From: Candidatus Caldisaccharidevorator malaysiensis
GTDB lineage: Bacteria; Armatimonadota; Fervidibacteria; Fervidibacterales; Fervidibacteraceae
Assembly (NCBI GenBank): GCA_025057575.1
Contig: JANXBO010000004.1
Location: forward strand, 1 to 64,000
Reading direction: 5' to 3'
Length of the DNA stretch: 64,000 nucleotides
The translations under genes and the position numbers were made by a program. Numbering within the stretch: the first letter of the stretch is position 1; each line of letters opens with the position of its first letter. The notes under the pieces were generated by a model. The model saw nothing but the letters and a program-made list of their open reading frames with translations, was not told the DNA's origin and did no database searches. This document shows positions 50,699-60,389 of the stretch, piece after piece.

Positions 50699-52201
50699 TT
50701 GAAAAGAGGGATCGTGACAATATGCCTGTTGATTGCCTGGGTTTGGACCACATTCGGCGATGAGCGAGACGACTATCAGGTCCGATTAAGGGAACTGGGT
50801 GCCGACCCTGCGGCGGTTGAGGCAGTCGTCGCGACCCTCAGAGAACTCTTGGAGAAAGGTCCCTCAGAAGCCCGAGTTGGGGCGTTGGATTGGCTGTTGA
50901 AGGACCCAAAGGCTCGTGATCCGTCGTTGGCTCCCTTGATCCTGCAACGGGTTCACGATCAAGACAAAGAAGTCCGTTGGCGTGCGATCCGAAACTTGCG
51001 CTGGCTGTCCGAGGAAGCCGGCAACGGCGATGCCCTGCAGCAATTGATCCAGTTCGCCCAGGGACCTGATAAGAGCGACCGGCTAACGGCTCTGGCGGTC
51101 ATCCGGCAGGCGGTAGAGTCCCGATCATCGTTGTCCCGTTCGCCGGCTATTCACAGTCTTTTACTAAGTCTCCTTCGCCATTCGGATGGGGAGACAGCAG
51201 CCGAAGCGATCAGGTTGGCTCACGCTATAGAGGATTTGAAGGGTCATCCTCAATTTCTGTCGGCGCTGGATGATTTGATCGGTTCTGACGAGCCCCGCAT
51301 CAGGGAAGCGGTCTCCCAAATTTTCCTCGCCCGCCTTGAGGCACTGCAGAAGGAGACGGAGAAACTCGTTCAGAGCCTGCAGAAAGCGGCAGAGAAAGAT
51401 CCCGCATTGAAAACTAAGATTGCTCAGTTAACGAGGGAACGCGAATCGGCTCACGGACCTGCTCAGCCCCTCTTAGTCACCATTCCTCCTGATGCCCCGG
51501 ACCTCACTTTCTTCGCTGCCTTTGTCCAGCCGGCTCTGGCGGAACCCTTGAGAGAAGCCGATGGCAAGGCGTGCGTTTCCTGTCATCAGTCGGACGGCGC
51601 TGGTCGCTATCGGTTACAGCCTCCCAATGCTGCGGGACAGTTTTCCCTTGCCGCTACCCTCTTCAACTACCAAGCGACCCTTCCGTGGGTGCGACCGAAA
51701 GGTCCGGGGGCTCGGTCCCTACCGCAAATCCTCCAGGAGCCTCACGGGGGGGTCGGACCCCTCTGGGCACAGGAACAAAATATTGCCCGACAACTCTTCG
51801 AGGCGTGGGTGTCAGGGGAGAAGTTGGACGCATCCATTCGGAACCTTTTGGATTTTCGCTTTTTCGTCCAGACGATTCAGCCGCTGCTGGTGGAATCAGG
51901 GGAAGACAAGGCATCCTGTGCGCAATGCCACAACACCCACGCTGTCTTCAACATCCGACCCCCCGCACCGGATGGAACCTGGACCCTCGCCGACGCTCGG
52001 CATAACTATGCCAGCGCCCTGAAAGTGGTGAATCCGGACGATCCGATGGGTAGCCTTCTCGTGAAAAAGCCCATTAGTGCCCGAGAAGGATCACCGGATA
52101 CCGGTCTCGCCCACGCCGGTGGCATCCGCTGGTCTCAAAGAAAAGACTCACCGCAGTGGCGGGCATTGGCTCAGTGGGTGAGCAAGACTTTGGTAGAGTA
52201 G
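50699..52201 (+). CDS. Secreted HEAT-repeat protein with di-heme cytochrome c C-terminus
   Basis: About 500 residues from TTG 50699, which yields a signal peptide ('MKRGIVTICLLIAWVWTTFG'); an extension to 50648 is possible. The N-terminal part (about 30-240) is HEAT-like helical repeats ('LKDPKARDPSLAPLILQRVHDQDKEVRWRAIRNL'), followed by a coiled linker. The C-terminal half carries two CXXCH heme sites: 'CVSCHQSD' and 'CAQCHNTH'. These need the Ccm machinery encoded at 4.6-8.3 kb. Likely a periplasmic electron-carrier or scaffold. Its 5' leader (50393-50698) otherwise holds only the hairpin and the small peptide frame. Confidence 0.8.
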   Translation: MKRGIVTICLLIAWVWTTFGDERDDYQVRLRELGADPAAVEAVVATLRELLEKGPSEARVGALDWLLKDPKARDPSLAPLILQRVHDQDKEVRWRAIRNLRWLSEEAGNGDALQQLIQFAQGPDKSDRLTALAVIRQAVESRSSLSRSPAIHSLLLSLLRHSDGETAAEAIRLAHAIEDLKGHPQFLSALDDLIGSDEPRIREAVSQIFLARLEALQKETEKLVQSLQKAAEKDPALKTKIAQLTRERESAHGPAQPLLVTIPPDAPDLTFFAAFVQPALAEPLREADGKACVSCHQSDGAGRYRLQPPNAAGQFSLAATLFNYQATLPWVRPKGPGARSLPQILQEPHGGVGPLWAQEQNIARQLFEAWVSGEKLDASIRNLLDFRFFVQTIQPLLVESGEDKASCAQCHNTHAVFNIRPPAPDGTWTLADARHNYASALKVVNPDDPMGSLLVKKPISAREGSPDTGLAHAGGIRWSQRKDSPQWRALAQWVSKTLVE

Positions 52202-52300
52202 GGGGGTGATGAAGGGACTTAAGCAAGAAGAAGAGTGACGGGGGAAAGTTCGTTCATACTAAACCGACAAGATCAGCCACATAAGGAGGCGAACAAGACG

Positions 52301-53116
52301 ATGGTGACGGAAGAACAGAAGAGGTTCTTTCAGGAAAATGGCTACCTTCGGCTGGAACAAGTGTTCAGCCCAGCGGAGGTAGAGCAGTTGCGGGAAGAAC
52401 TGGATTACATCATCTATAACTTTGCCGACTGGAATTCCGCTTGGAGGGGCGAATGGCGCAAGGAGTATGTGGACGATCCGCAACTGGTGGAGTCCGTCAA
52501 ATTGGTCGCCATTCACGAACTGCAGCATTACTCGGCCGCTTGGACGCGAGCGATCACCCATCCGGGGCTGGCGGAAGCCATCGCCTATCTGATAGATGCC
52601 GACTGCCTGGAATTCCATCACTGCACCCTCCACGCAAAGCCTCCGGGGGAAGGAGCGCCTTTTCCCCTTCATCAGGACCTTCCCTTCTACCCTCACGAAG
52701 ACGGTCTGCAGTATGTGGACGCCTTGGTCCACCTGGATGACGCCGATGAGGAGACGGGCTGCATCAAGTTTCTGAAGGGAAGCCACAAGTTGGGCGCCTT
52801 GGAGCATATTATCGGTCCCGAAACGGCGCCCCACCTGCCGACGGATCAGTATCGCCTTGAGGATGCAGTCTCGGTTCCCGCCAAGGCGGGCGATGTGGTC
52901 TTGTTCTACCTTTGGACGATTCACGGATCCGCCGTTAATAAGAGCAATCGGTGGCGCCGAATCGTCCGAGTCGGTTACCGAGATCCGAGGAACCGACAGA
53001 CAGCAGGACAGGCAATGGGGCGGCCGGGTATCATTGTCAAGGGAGTCCGTCCCAAAGTGGAAGGCATAGAAATTAATGTCTACGGAAACTGGACTCCCCA
53101 ACCGGCACAGGCGTAG
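52301..53116 (+). CDS. Phytanoyl-CoA dioxygenase (PhyH)-family Fe/2-oxoglutarate oxygenase
   Basis: About 271 residues from ATG 52301, with TAAGGAGG about 11 nt upstream; the frame to 52235 has no signal. Fe ligands: His-x-Asp in 'FPLHQDLPFYPHEDG' and distal His in 'LWTIHGSAVNKS'; the 2-oxoglutarate Arg is in 'RRIVRVGYRDPRN'. Bacterial PhyH proteins hydroxylate varied small molecules. Sits between two heme/HEAT proteins, so possible involvement in a secreted catabolic pathway (inference); it is itself cytoplasmic. Confidence 0.88.
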   Translation: MVTEEQKRFFQENGYLRLEQVFSPAEVEQLREELDYIIYNFADWNSAWRGEWRKEYVDDPQLVESVKLVAIHELQHYSAAWTRAITHPGLAEAIAYLIDADCLEFHHCTLHAKPPGEGAPFPLHQDLPFYPHEDGLQYVDALVHLDDADEETGCIKFLKGSHKLGALEHIIGPETAPHLPTDQYRLEDAVSVPAKAGDVVLFYLWTIHGSAVNKSNRWRRIVRVGYRDPRNRQTAGQAMGRPGIIVKGVRPKVEGIEINVYGNWTPQPAQA

Positions 53117-53215
53117 GACAGGACCTTTTGGGGACCAAGTTGCTGGACAGCCGGTGCGATCCGTTGTCCGCTGATCGGACTAAAACCTGGGTTACTTGAG
53201 GAGGGGAGATGGGCG

Positions 53216-56200
53216 ATGGCACGATATGGGCTCTCCACTATAGGAATGATGGGTCTGTTTCTGTTAACCGCCCAAGCCGATCCGGTCTACCTCTTATCTG
53301 CGGGGCAATCTTGAACCCTCACGGTCACGGAAAAGAGTCGGTTTCAGGTGCGCCTGCGGGGGCTAAAGGATTCGTCCCTTTATACCCTCTCTGTTAGCGT
53401 TCAGAGCCCATCTGCCCTCCTCGGATCCCACGACCCTGGCTTCATCGCCTCTCCCAGTGTGTTCAATGTAGAGCCGGACAAGTTCCTGCCGCCAAAAGGG
53501 GCGCTCAGGTTAACCCTATTCTTTCCCGGCAAAGCGCCAATCGTTCAGAAAAAACTGTGGTGGGGCGACCCATCCTGTCTGGTCCGTTTCCGACCGCCTC
53601 AGGACGGCGATGGCTATTTGACCGTTGAGCCGTCACCGGGTGGGCTCAAAGGGTCCGTTCCCCTGAGCGTTGAGTTAAGGGAATTGGACATAGATCGGGA
53701 TCAATGGGTGAGGTTTGAATTTGAACCGAACGATGATTGGAAATCAGCCAATCCGATCGTGATCGGCAGAGCGGTCTTTGGTCTGGGTGATGATGTGGAT
53801 TATCTTTACAACACCCAGGAAGGAACCACAGGCTGGGACTGGTTTACCTTTGAGTGGGATGGTCCGGAAAGACTGGTCTTTTTTGAGGTAGACCTTTTGG
53901 ACCGAGATGTGATTACGACCCTGAAACTTTATCGGCTGGAAGGTGAAAAGGGCAACGAGCGACTGGTGGAATACCGAAAGGGTGCAGACCCGACAGAAGT
54001 TCGGCACGACGACCAGGGTGACGATCTTTTGGCATTTAAGTTTTTGACGAGGGTTTTAGAACCGGGGCGTTACTATCTTGCTGTGAAACCCAATCATCCG
54101 TCCTATGAGTTGCGGACGGCTGTTTACGAAGCGCCCCCTTACTGGCAACCGTCCGACAGCGGTGGTGTGAAGGAGCGACGGCAAGCAGCCAGGAAAGCGA
54201 TTGAAGTGGCGATGAGGTATATGATTGACGGGGGTGATAGTTTCTTTCATAACACACCCCGCAAAGGCGGTCTTCGTGTCCGAGCGGAAAATCCGACGGA
54301 CGAGACGGAACGGTGCTTGACCTGCCATCCCGGTCACTTCACGATGTTCAGCGTCCTTAGTGCTGCCCAGCAGGGCTATCGTGTGTCCAATCGTTCCCAA
54401 TTCTACTGGATGATGGATAAACTTTACAATGCGATGGCGCCTTTTTACGGGCACGAGGGGGCGTATTGGACCCGTTTTGACTTGGCTCCCGTCAACGGTG
54501 TGTCGCGCTTAGGGCATATGATCGCTTTGTATGAGAACTATGTGAGCGGGCGAAGGACGGACTTTCCCGCCCGAGCCGGCGGTTTCCCACTGGTCGCTTA
54601 TCGCGAAAGGGAGACATTGCCCCAGATCGGTTTTGACGGCAATCCCCATCGCAATTTTGAATTTGACGGGAATCGTCCCATCAGCGACCTGAGGGTCGCT
54701 TGTGATAGTTGGGTGTGCTTTGTGGAGGCGTATCGGAGGACAGGGGACAGGAAGTGGAAAGAAGCAGCCGACCATTTGGCTGGATTGATTCGGTCGGGTC
54801 GCCTGAAGGATACAGAAGATATCGTGGAGCAGACCAAGTGGGCTCTTTATATGAGCAATCCCGCCTTCGGTTATGTGGACAAGATGAACCGAGCCCTGGA
54901 CGATCTCATCAGAGCCAATGGGCAAGAGATTTTTAGGCGCCAGCAGGACGACGGGGGTTGGCTGACGGCGGAGTATTTGGACAACGGTCAGATTATCCCC
55001 GCTTGGGAATTAGCGAAACAAGTAAAGAAGAGTGATCCGTCCCTGATTTTCTTTACCGCCGAAACAGTGTATGTGCTGGCAATGTCCCTTTACCATCTCG
55101 GAGAGATCAAGTCTCCCGAGGAAATCGTGTCGGACCCACGGCTGTCCAGAGCCGTTGACTGGATTTTGACCAGCCAGAAGGAATTTGGCGGTTGGCTGGA
55201 TCCGAAGGGGGAACTGTTCGTCACGCCCTATTTAGAAACCAAATGGGCGCTGATCTTACTGAGTTACCTTTTCCCCAACGACGCAACGGCAAAGGCAGCA
55301 GGTTCGGACCCTTGCGCAAGGGATGAGGTCTGTGCCCCTGAGGGCTATCTGGCGCTCATTGACTGGCTGGACGAAACCTGGGAAAAGAGGGCTCCTCAGC
55401 AACTGACTCAACTGATTGCCCTCCTTGATGCGCCAGACCCATTAGTTCGGCAAAAGGCAGCGGAAGCAATCGGGAGAATTGCCCGAGACGCCGTTGACCG
55501 AGAAGGTCTAAAGGCAGCCATTTTGCCGTTGATCGCTGGTCTGAAAGATGATTGCAAGCCTGTCTGGCGCGCTTGCGCTTGGGCCTTGCGGCAATTAGCC
55601 AACAACGGGATCGGACTGGACCAAATTACTGCTGCTTTCCGATCCGACGATGAAAGAGTGCGCCGAGGGATCACCCGAATCTTTGCCCAATACTTCTTCC
55701 ATTTGACGGAACAAAGGCAGATGGCGGAAAACCTGATTGTCTTACTTCAGGACCCTGACCCAATGGTGCGCATTCAGTCGCTCAAAGCCTTGTGGAGATG
55801 GTGGTATCGGACGACGGATTTTGATCTGCGGCGAGCGGTGGAAAGGGGTTTCCTGCAACTGGCGAGGCAGGAGGAGGAACCTTTAGTCCGGTTAAATATC
55901 GCTCAGGCGCTGCATAACATTCTTGATGAAAACACTGTGCAGTTCTTCCACAATTGGCTTCGGGTCATCAACAGGGAAGAGGACAAAGAGAAAGCCAGAA
56001 AGGTCCGAATTGAATGGGTGGAGAGACCCCTGGCAGAAGGCATTGCGGAGGCTCTTAGGGATGCCAATGCTTTGGCGGCGGAAACCATTTTGACCGCCTT
56101 CAGTTACTTTTACCTTAGGGGCGGGGTCGGCAACGACTACGACTTCATCACCTTCTACGATGAGGACGCCGCCAAGACCCTTGCCCAAGCCCTTCTGCCT

Positions 56201-56413
56201 TACCTTGCCCATCCGAATGCTCGGATCCGACTGCGGGCGACTCAGGCCGCCATCGCCGCTCGTGCCGCCAAGGACGTGCGGTTATTGACCGGTTTGATGA
56301 ATCGCCTGACGGATCCCGATCCCGAGGTCAGAAGAGTTGCCCTGATGAGCCTGCAGCATCCTGCCTTCCCGACCGACTACAGGACCGTTTCGGTAAGGGT
56401 TGCGGAAAGGTAG
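53216..56413 (+). pseudogene. Secreted mono-heme, alpha-helical-barrel and HEAT protein gene interrupted by an in-frame TGA
   Basis: The full frame from ATG 53216 (AGGGGAG 7 nt upstream) begins with a signal peptide 'MARYGLSTIGMMGLFLLTAQA', then TGA at 53312-53314 as codon 33, then continues in the same frame as 'TLTVTEKSRFQVRLRG' to 56413 (1066 codons). Without the stop it reads as one secreted protein: beta-rich N-terminus, one heme site 'CLTCHPGH' (codons 367-371), a helical region like alpha/alpha-toroid enzymes (about 400-700, 'QQDDGGWLTAEY', 'TSQKEFGGWLDPKGEL'), and C-terminal HEAT repeats (about 740-1060). A restart at GTG 53348 would make a 1021-residue protein without a signal, so its heme site could not be processed. 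Nonsense mutation, sequencing error or recoding are open. Confidence 0.75.
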
Positions 56414-56419
56414 GAACAT

Positions 56420-56451
56420 CCGCCACTCTCAAGAGCCCGGTTGGGTGGCGG
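56420..56451. terminator. Hairpin between convergent genes
   Basis: CCGCCAC (56420-56426) pairs with GTGGCGG (56445-56451), 7 bp, 18-nt loop. No T-run follows, so the terminator role is tentative. Confidence 0.4.
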
Positions 56452-56453
56452 GG

Positions 56454-57290
56454 CTAAGGGTTTTGGAGGACGAAATACCATCGTTCGCTTTCCGGTTCGG
56501 GCTTTTTGAAGGTGTAGGCTTCCAAAACCTTGATCCACTGCCAACCGGCTTTGTCTGCCATCCACCGAATCTCGTCAATCGTGTAAGCCCTCTGCCAGTG
56601 AACCTCCTTAAAACAACGAGACTTATCGGTTCCAGTGTTGACGGCAAACCACATATCAATTCGGCAGAGTTTTGTCGTGGGGTCATAGTGGCTCTTCCAA
56701 TAGTAATAAAGGGGAGCATTCTTTCTCCAGAGGTTGTCCTGGTCAAATAGATGGGCGGCAAGGGAATATTCACTGTTGAGGTCAAAAATGAAATAGCCTC
56801 CTTTTTTCAAAGCGGGTCGGGTGTTCTGAAAAACTTGTTGGAGAGCATTAGGGTCAATGATGTAGTTCAGACTATCAAAAAGGCAGATCGTGAGATCAAA
56901 AGGACCCAATGCTGAGGGATCAAAAGCCGCTGCGTCGGCGGCTGTGAAGAAAGTCCTTTCGGAAAGGCCCATTGATCGGGCTTTGTTCCTGGCAATGTCT
57001 ATCATCGGTTGAGAGATGTCAATGCCGACGACTCGGCATCCTTTTTTTGCGTATTCCAACGAAAGGGTTCCCGTGCCACAGGCTAACTCAAGGACCGTTT
57101 GGTAGCGAAAGTTGGGATCCACCTTGTAAAGAAGGTCGTCCACATATTGCACCCAAGACCGATAAGGGACATCTCTCATCAGTTGGTCGTAATAGGGTGC
57201 CAAAATGGTGAATTCGGGAGCCTCTGGATAGTCGCCCGTCCCAAAAATCTGCCGAAATCGTTCCTCTTTCCGATCCGCAAGCAGTTCCAT
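56454..57290 (-). CDS. SAM-dependent methyltransferase (class I)
   Basis: 278 residues. Rossmann-like methyltransferase with motif I 'VLELACGTGTLSLEYAKKG', acidic post-I 'VVGIDISQPMID', and 'DLTICLFDSLNYIID' with 'ALKKGGYFIFDLNSEYS'. C-terminal beta-rich half fits the UbiE/Cyclopropane-like group of small-molecule methyltransferases ('RIDMWFAVNTGTDKSR'). Substrate unknown. Converges on the preceding gene and is divergent from rapZ. Confidence 0.87.
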   Translation of the reverse strand: MELLADRKEERFRQIFGTGDYPEAPEFTILAPYYDQLMRDVPYRSWVQYVDDLLYKVDPNFRYQTVLELACGTGTLSLEYAKKGCRVVGIDISQPMIDIARNKARSMGLSERTFFTAADAAAFDPSALGPFDLTICLFDSLNYIIDPNALQQVFQNTRPALKKGGYFIFDLNSEYSLAAHLFDQDNLWRKNAPLYYYWKSHYDPTTKLCRIDMWFAVNTGTDKSRCFKEVHWQRAYTIDEIRWMADKAGWQWIKVLEAYTFKKPEPESERWYFVLQNP

Positions 57291-57388
57291 CTTTATTGCA
57301 TTTTAACACTAATGTCCTGACCCATTGAGAGGTGGCAAACTTGGGGACGATGCCCGAGGTGTAGAGGCAAGGAGCGCTGATATCAATA

Positions 57389-58252
57389 ATGATGAAGCCG
57401 AGTATTTTGATTATTACCGGTCTTTCGGGTGCAGGCAAGACGGTGGCTCTTCAGACGACCGAGGATCTGGGGTTCTATAGCGTCGACAACTTGCCCCCAA
57501 GGCTCCTTGGCACCCTGGCCGATCTTTGTGCCCAGTCCTCCCAGCCCATCGCAAGGGTCGCTCTCGTGGCGGATGTGCGAGGTGGTCAATTTTTAAAGGA
57601 CCTGAGGAACTCCGTTGAGTCCCTTCGGCAGAGGGGCTACGAGGTAAAAGTCCTCTTCTTAGAAGCCCCCGACGAGGTCTTGATTCGGCGGTTCAAAGAA
57701 ACAAGAAGACCCCATCCTCTTTTGGGGGAAACAAAAGACCTGGCTCTTGCCATCACGAAGGAAAGAGACTTGCTGTCAGAGGTCCGTGACCTTGCCGATC
57801 ATCGGCTGGATACCGGTTCGTTCAACCCCCACCAGTTGAGACAAGAGGTGGCGCGCCTGTTGAACCTGGGCAACGGGCAAGTGTTGACCATCCGGATCTT
57901 GACCTTCGGCTTCCGCTATGGGCTTCCCGCCGACGCGGACTTAGTTTTTGATGTTCGGTTCCTGAGAAATCCCAACTACGTTCCAGACTTGCGACCGAAA
58001 ACCGGTTCGGATCCAGAGGTTCAAGAGTTTATCTTTTCCGATCCCGATGCGGTGCGTTTTTTAAAACTTCTGGAAGAGTTTCTGGAATTTACTCTTCCCC
58101 GCTATCAAAGGGAGGGCAAGGTGTATTTGTGCATCGCTATCGGGTGCACGGGGGGACGACACCGGTCGGTGGCGGTCGGTCATTTCTTGATGGACTTCCT
58201 CTCTAAGAAGGGCTACTCTTGCCATATCGTCCACAGGGATGCGGATCGCTGA
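57389..58252 (+). CDS. rapZ: RapZ/YvcJ-family nucleotide-binding protein
   Basis: About 287 residues; start ATG 57389 or the next codon. N-terminal P-loop 'IIITGLSGAGKTVALQTTEDLGFYSVDNLPP' is the family signature. 'FLEAPDEVLIRRFKETRRPHPL' and the C-terminal RNA-binding-like domain 'LVFDVRFLRNPNYVPDLRPKTGSD' with 'IAIGCTGGRHRSVAV' are present. In E. coli RapZ steers GlmZ sRNA and GlmS control; in Gram-positives YvcJ binds nucleotides. Here it is isolated from the cell-wall genes. Confidence 0.93.
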   Translation: MMKPSILIITGLSGAGKTVALQTTEDLGFYSVDNLPPRLLGTLADLCAQSSQPIARVALVADVRGGQFLKDLRNSVESLRQRGYEVKVLFLEAPDEVLIRRFKETRRPHPLLGETKDLALAITKERDLLSEVRDLADHRLDTGSFNPHQLRQEVARLLNLGNGQVLTIRILTFGFRYGLPADADLVFDVRFLRNPNYVPDLRPKTGSDPEVQEFIFSDPDAVRFLKLLEEFLEFTLPRYQREGKVYLCIAIGCTGGRHRSVAVGHFLMDFLSKKGYSCHIVHRDADR

Positions 58253-58309
58253 GGTGGCAAGGAACCAAAGGCGCCCAAAGAGCGTTTTCAATCAGAGGCG
58301 GTGGACTGA

Positions 58310-59095
58310 TTGAATCTAACGGACCAAGAAAGAAACCGATACGCGCGGCACTTAACCTTGCTGGGAGGTGAAGAAGGACAGGAAAGGTTAAGGAGCAAGA
58401 CGGCCCTGATCACCCGATGCGGAGGTGTGGGAGGAGCCGCAGCCCTTTATTTGGCAGCCGCCGGTATCGGCCGGCTGATCTTGATTCACGAAGGGAGGAC
58501 GACGCCGTCCAATCTGAACCGAATGATCCTTCAAAGGGATGACTGGATTGGTAAGCAGCGAATTCTGCAGATACGCGAAAGCATCCATCGGCTCAATCGG
58601 GATGTGGAGATTGTCGGCGTGGACGGTGTTTTCGACGAAGAGAGGGGTCGGGATTGGGCATCATCGGCTGATGTGCTGCTGTCTTGCAGCCCTGTCTGGC
58701 AGGAACGGGTTGCCCTGAACGCTGTTTCTGTTGCCTTACGAATACCTTTGGTGGAAGCAGCAATGAACGGGATGGAAGGGACGTTGACGGTCTTTATCCC
58801 TGGTCAGACGCCCTGCCTTCGTTGCCTTTATCCCGTTGATCCTGATCCGGACTGGTGGGATCCTTGGGGCTTTCCGGTTTTGGGTTCCGTCGCGGGGCTA
58901 ACTGGCTGTTTGGCAGCGACGGAGGCGATAAAAGTCCTACTAAAGGATGGGGACCGCCCGTCGGGTCTTGTCGGACACCCTCTTATCAACCAGATGCTTC
59001 TTTTTGACTTAAGAACTCATCGGCATCGGCTGGTCACTATTCGGCGCCGGACGGACTGTCCATCCTGCCATCACCTTACGATAAAGGAGAACTAA
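58310..59095 (+). CDS. ThiF/MoeB-like E1-family protein with degenerate adenylation site
   Basis: About 261 residues, TTG start at 58310 with GGCGGTGG upstream. The E1/ThiF/HesA fold is clear: 'RNRYARHLTLLGGEEGQERL', 'LYLAAAGIGRLILI', 'NLNRMILQRDDWIGKQR', 'AMNGMEGTLTVFIPGQTPCLRCLYP' and a zinc pair CLRC...CPSC. Compared with MoeB, the first glycine of GxGGxG is Arg ('TRCGGVGG'), the acidic ribose contact (DFD) is 'HEG', and the ATP-activating Asp of 'DCTDN' is lost ('SCSPVW'). Adenylation may be weak or absent. It heads the cluster with the UPF0718 permease 8 nt downstream. Confidence 0.8.
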   Translation: MNLTDQERNRYARHLTLLGGEEGQERLRSKTALITRCGGVGGAAALYLAAAGIGRLILIHEGRTTPSNLNRMILQRDDWIGKQRILQIRESIHRLNRDVEIVGVDGVFDEERGRDWASSADVLLSCSPVWQERVALNAVSVALRIPLVEAAMNGMEGTLTVFIPGQTPCLRCLYPVDPDPDWWDPWGFPVLGSVAGLTGCLAATEAIKVLLKDGDRPSGLVGHPLINQMLLFDLRTHRHRLVTIRRRTDCPSCHHLTIKEN

Positions 59096-59103
59096 GAGGG
59101 ACG

Positions 59104-60366
59104 ATGACACCGGTAGAGCAGCCAACCGGAATAGCAGGGGAGATGTTGGCTGATGTCGTGGATATTTTTCAGTGCTGTATTTTGACCTGGGATTTTCTTC
59201 CGGTCGTCCTGCCCGCTTACCTTTTGGCGGGTGCGGTGGCTGCTTTCGTTCCCGTTGAGAAAGTCCTCAAATACCTGGGTTATCGGGCGCACAAAGCCGT
59301 TTCCTATGGGACCGCCGTTTTCAGTGGGGTTGTCGTTTCTATGTGCTCGTGCAACATTGCGCCTCTCTCTTTGAGCATCTACAAGAGAGGGGCGGGAATG
59401 GGTCCGGCTTTTGCCTTCCTCTTTGCCGGTCCGGCTCTTAATCTGGTGACGCTGGTCTGGACCTTTCAGGTCTTTGGGGGTCTTTTTGGTCTCTGGCGAC
59501 TGGGAGGAACCATCCTTTCCGCTCTCGTGATTGGTCTCGTTATGGCGATCCTTTTCCGGAAGGAAGAACTTGCCCGATCTGGGGCGGTGGCTGCCGAAAG
59601 CCAGCCTGTTTTCCTAAACAATGACCTGGAGAAGACCCATCCCTACCGAAGTTGGGTCGTGATGGGGTTGCTGTTAGCCCTTCTCCTCTTGGGGGCAAAG
59701 GGTCTTTTCCCTGCCATTCGCATCCCTGCCAGCCTTTTGGTCGGCATCGCCCTTGTGTTGACCCTGAACTCCTGGTTCACCCCTCACGAAGTGAGAGAGT
59801 GGCTCTTAGAAACCTGGCGGTTTATGAAGATGACCCTCCCCATTCTGATTCCGGCGATCCTCTTTATCGCCTTTGCCGCCCGCAAAGTGCCGATTGATTG
59901 GTTCACCGTTCGGGCTGAGGGTGAAAAACCCTTCTTTTTCCTCGGTGATAATTCCCTCAAGGCGACAGTGATGGCATCGGTTTTCGGGTCCTTAATGTAT
60001 TTCCCGATTCTGACAGAAATTCCCTTTGTCAAGGCTTTTCTAAAGAATGGGATGGGCGTGGCACCCGCAATGGCGATTCTGCTGGGCGGTCCAGGGGTGA
60101 GCCTTCCGGGAGCCATCTTGATCGCTCGTTTCTTTGGCTGGCAGAAGATGGTCATCTATGAAGTTCTGGAGATCAGCCTGGACGCTGCCGTTGCTTACAG
60201 TTTCGGAAGACTGTTCGGTGACTACCAGTGTCCGTGCCTAACGGGTGCTGAAAAACATGTCAACTTGGAATGGGTAACCGTCGCCTCGGTCCTCATTGCA
60301 GTAGCGGTGTTGGCGACCGTGCTGGTTGCCTGGCGACGGCACAGAAAGTCCCTTAGACAACCTTAA
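59104..60366 (+). CDS. UPF0718/ArsP-like membrane permease
   Basis: 420 residues with about nine membrane segments. Family PF03773-type (YraQ/ArsP): 'MCSCNIAPLSLSIYKRGAGMGPAFAFLFAGPALNLV' near 75-110 with its CSC pair, and the mirrored second half 'GPGVSLPGAILIARFFGWQKM'. Known members export trivalent organoarsenicals or are linked to redox partners; the substrate here is unknown. It lies 8 nt after the E1-like gene and 23 nt before the ModA-like gene, probably one operon. Confidence 0.85.
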   Translation: MTPVEQPTGIAGEMLADVVDIFQCCILTWDFLPVVLPAYLLAGAVAAFVPVEKVLKYLGYRAHKAVSYGTAVFSGVVVSMCSCNIAPLSLSIYKRGAGMGPAFAFLFAGPALNLVTLVWTFQVFGGLFGLWRLGGTILSALVIGLVMAILFRKEELARSGAVAAESQPVFLNNDLEKTHPYRSWVVMGLLLALLLLGAKGLFPAIRIPASLLVGIALVLTLNSWFTPHEVREWLLETWRFMKMTLPILIPAILFIAFAARKVPIDWFTVRAEGEKPFFFLGDNSLKATVMASVFGSLMYFPILTEIPFVKAFLKNGMGVAPAMAILLGGPGVSLPGAILIARFFGWQKMVIYEVLEISLDAAVAYSFGRLFGDYQCPCLTGAEKHVNLEWVTVASVLIAVAVLATVLVAWRRHRKSLRQP

Positions 60367-60389
60367 GAGATGGGAGGTGGTCTCTACGA

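Noticed and set aside
53209-53397. Separate 62-residue gene at 53209
   Set aside because: It is an out-of-frame reading overlapping the signal-peptide start at 53216 and has no features.
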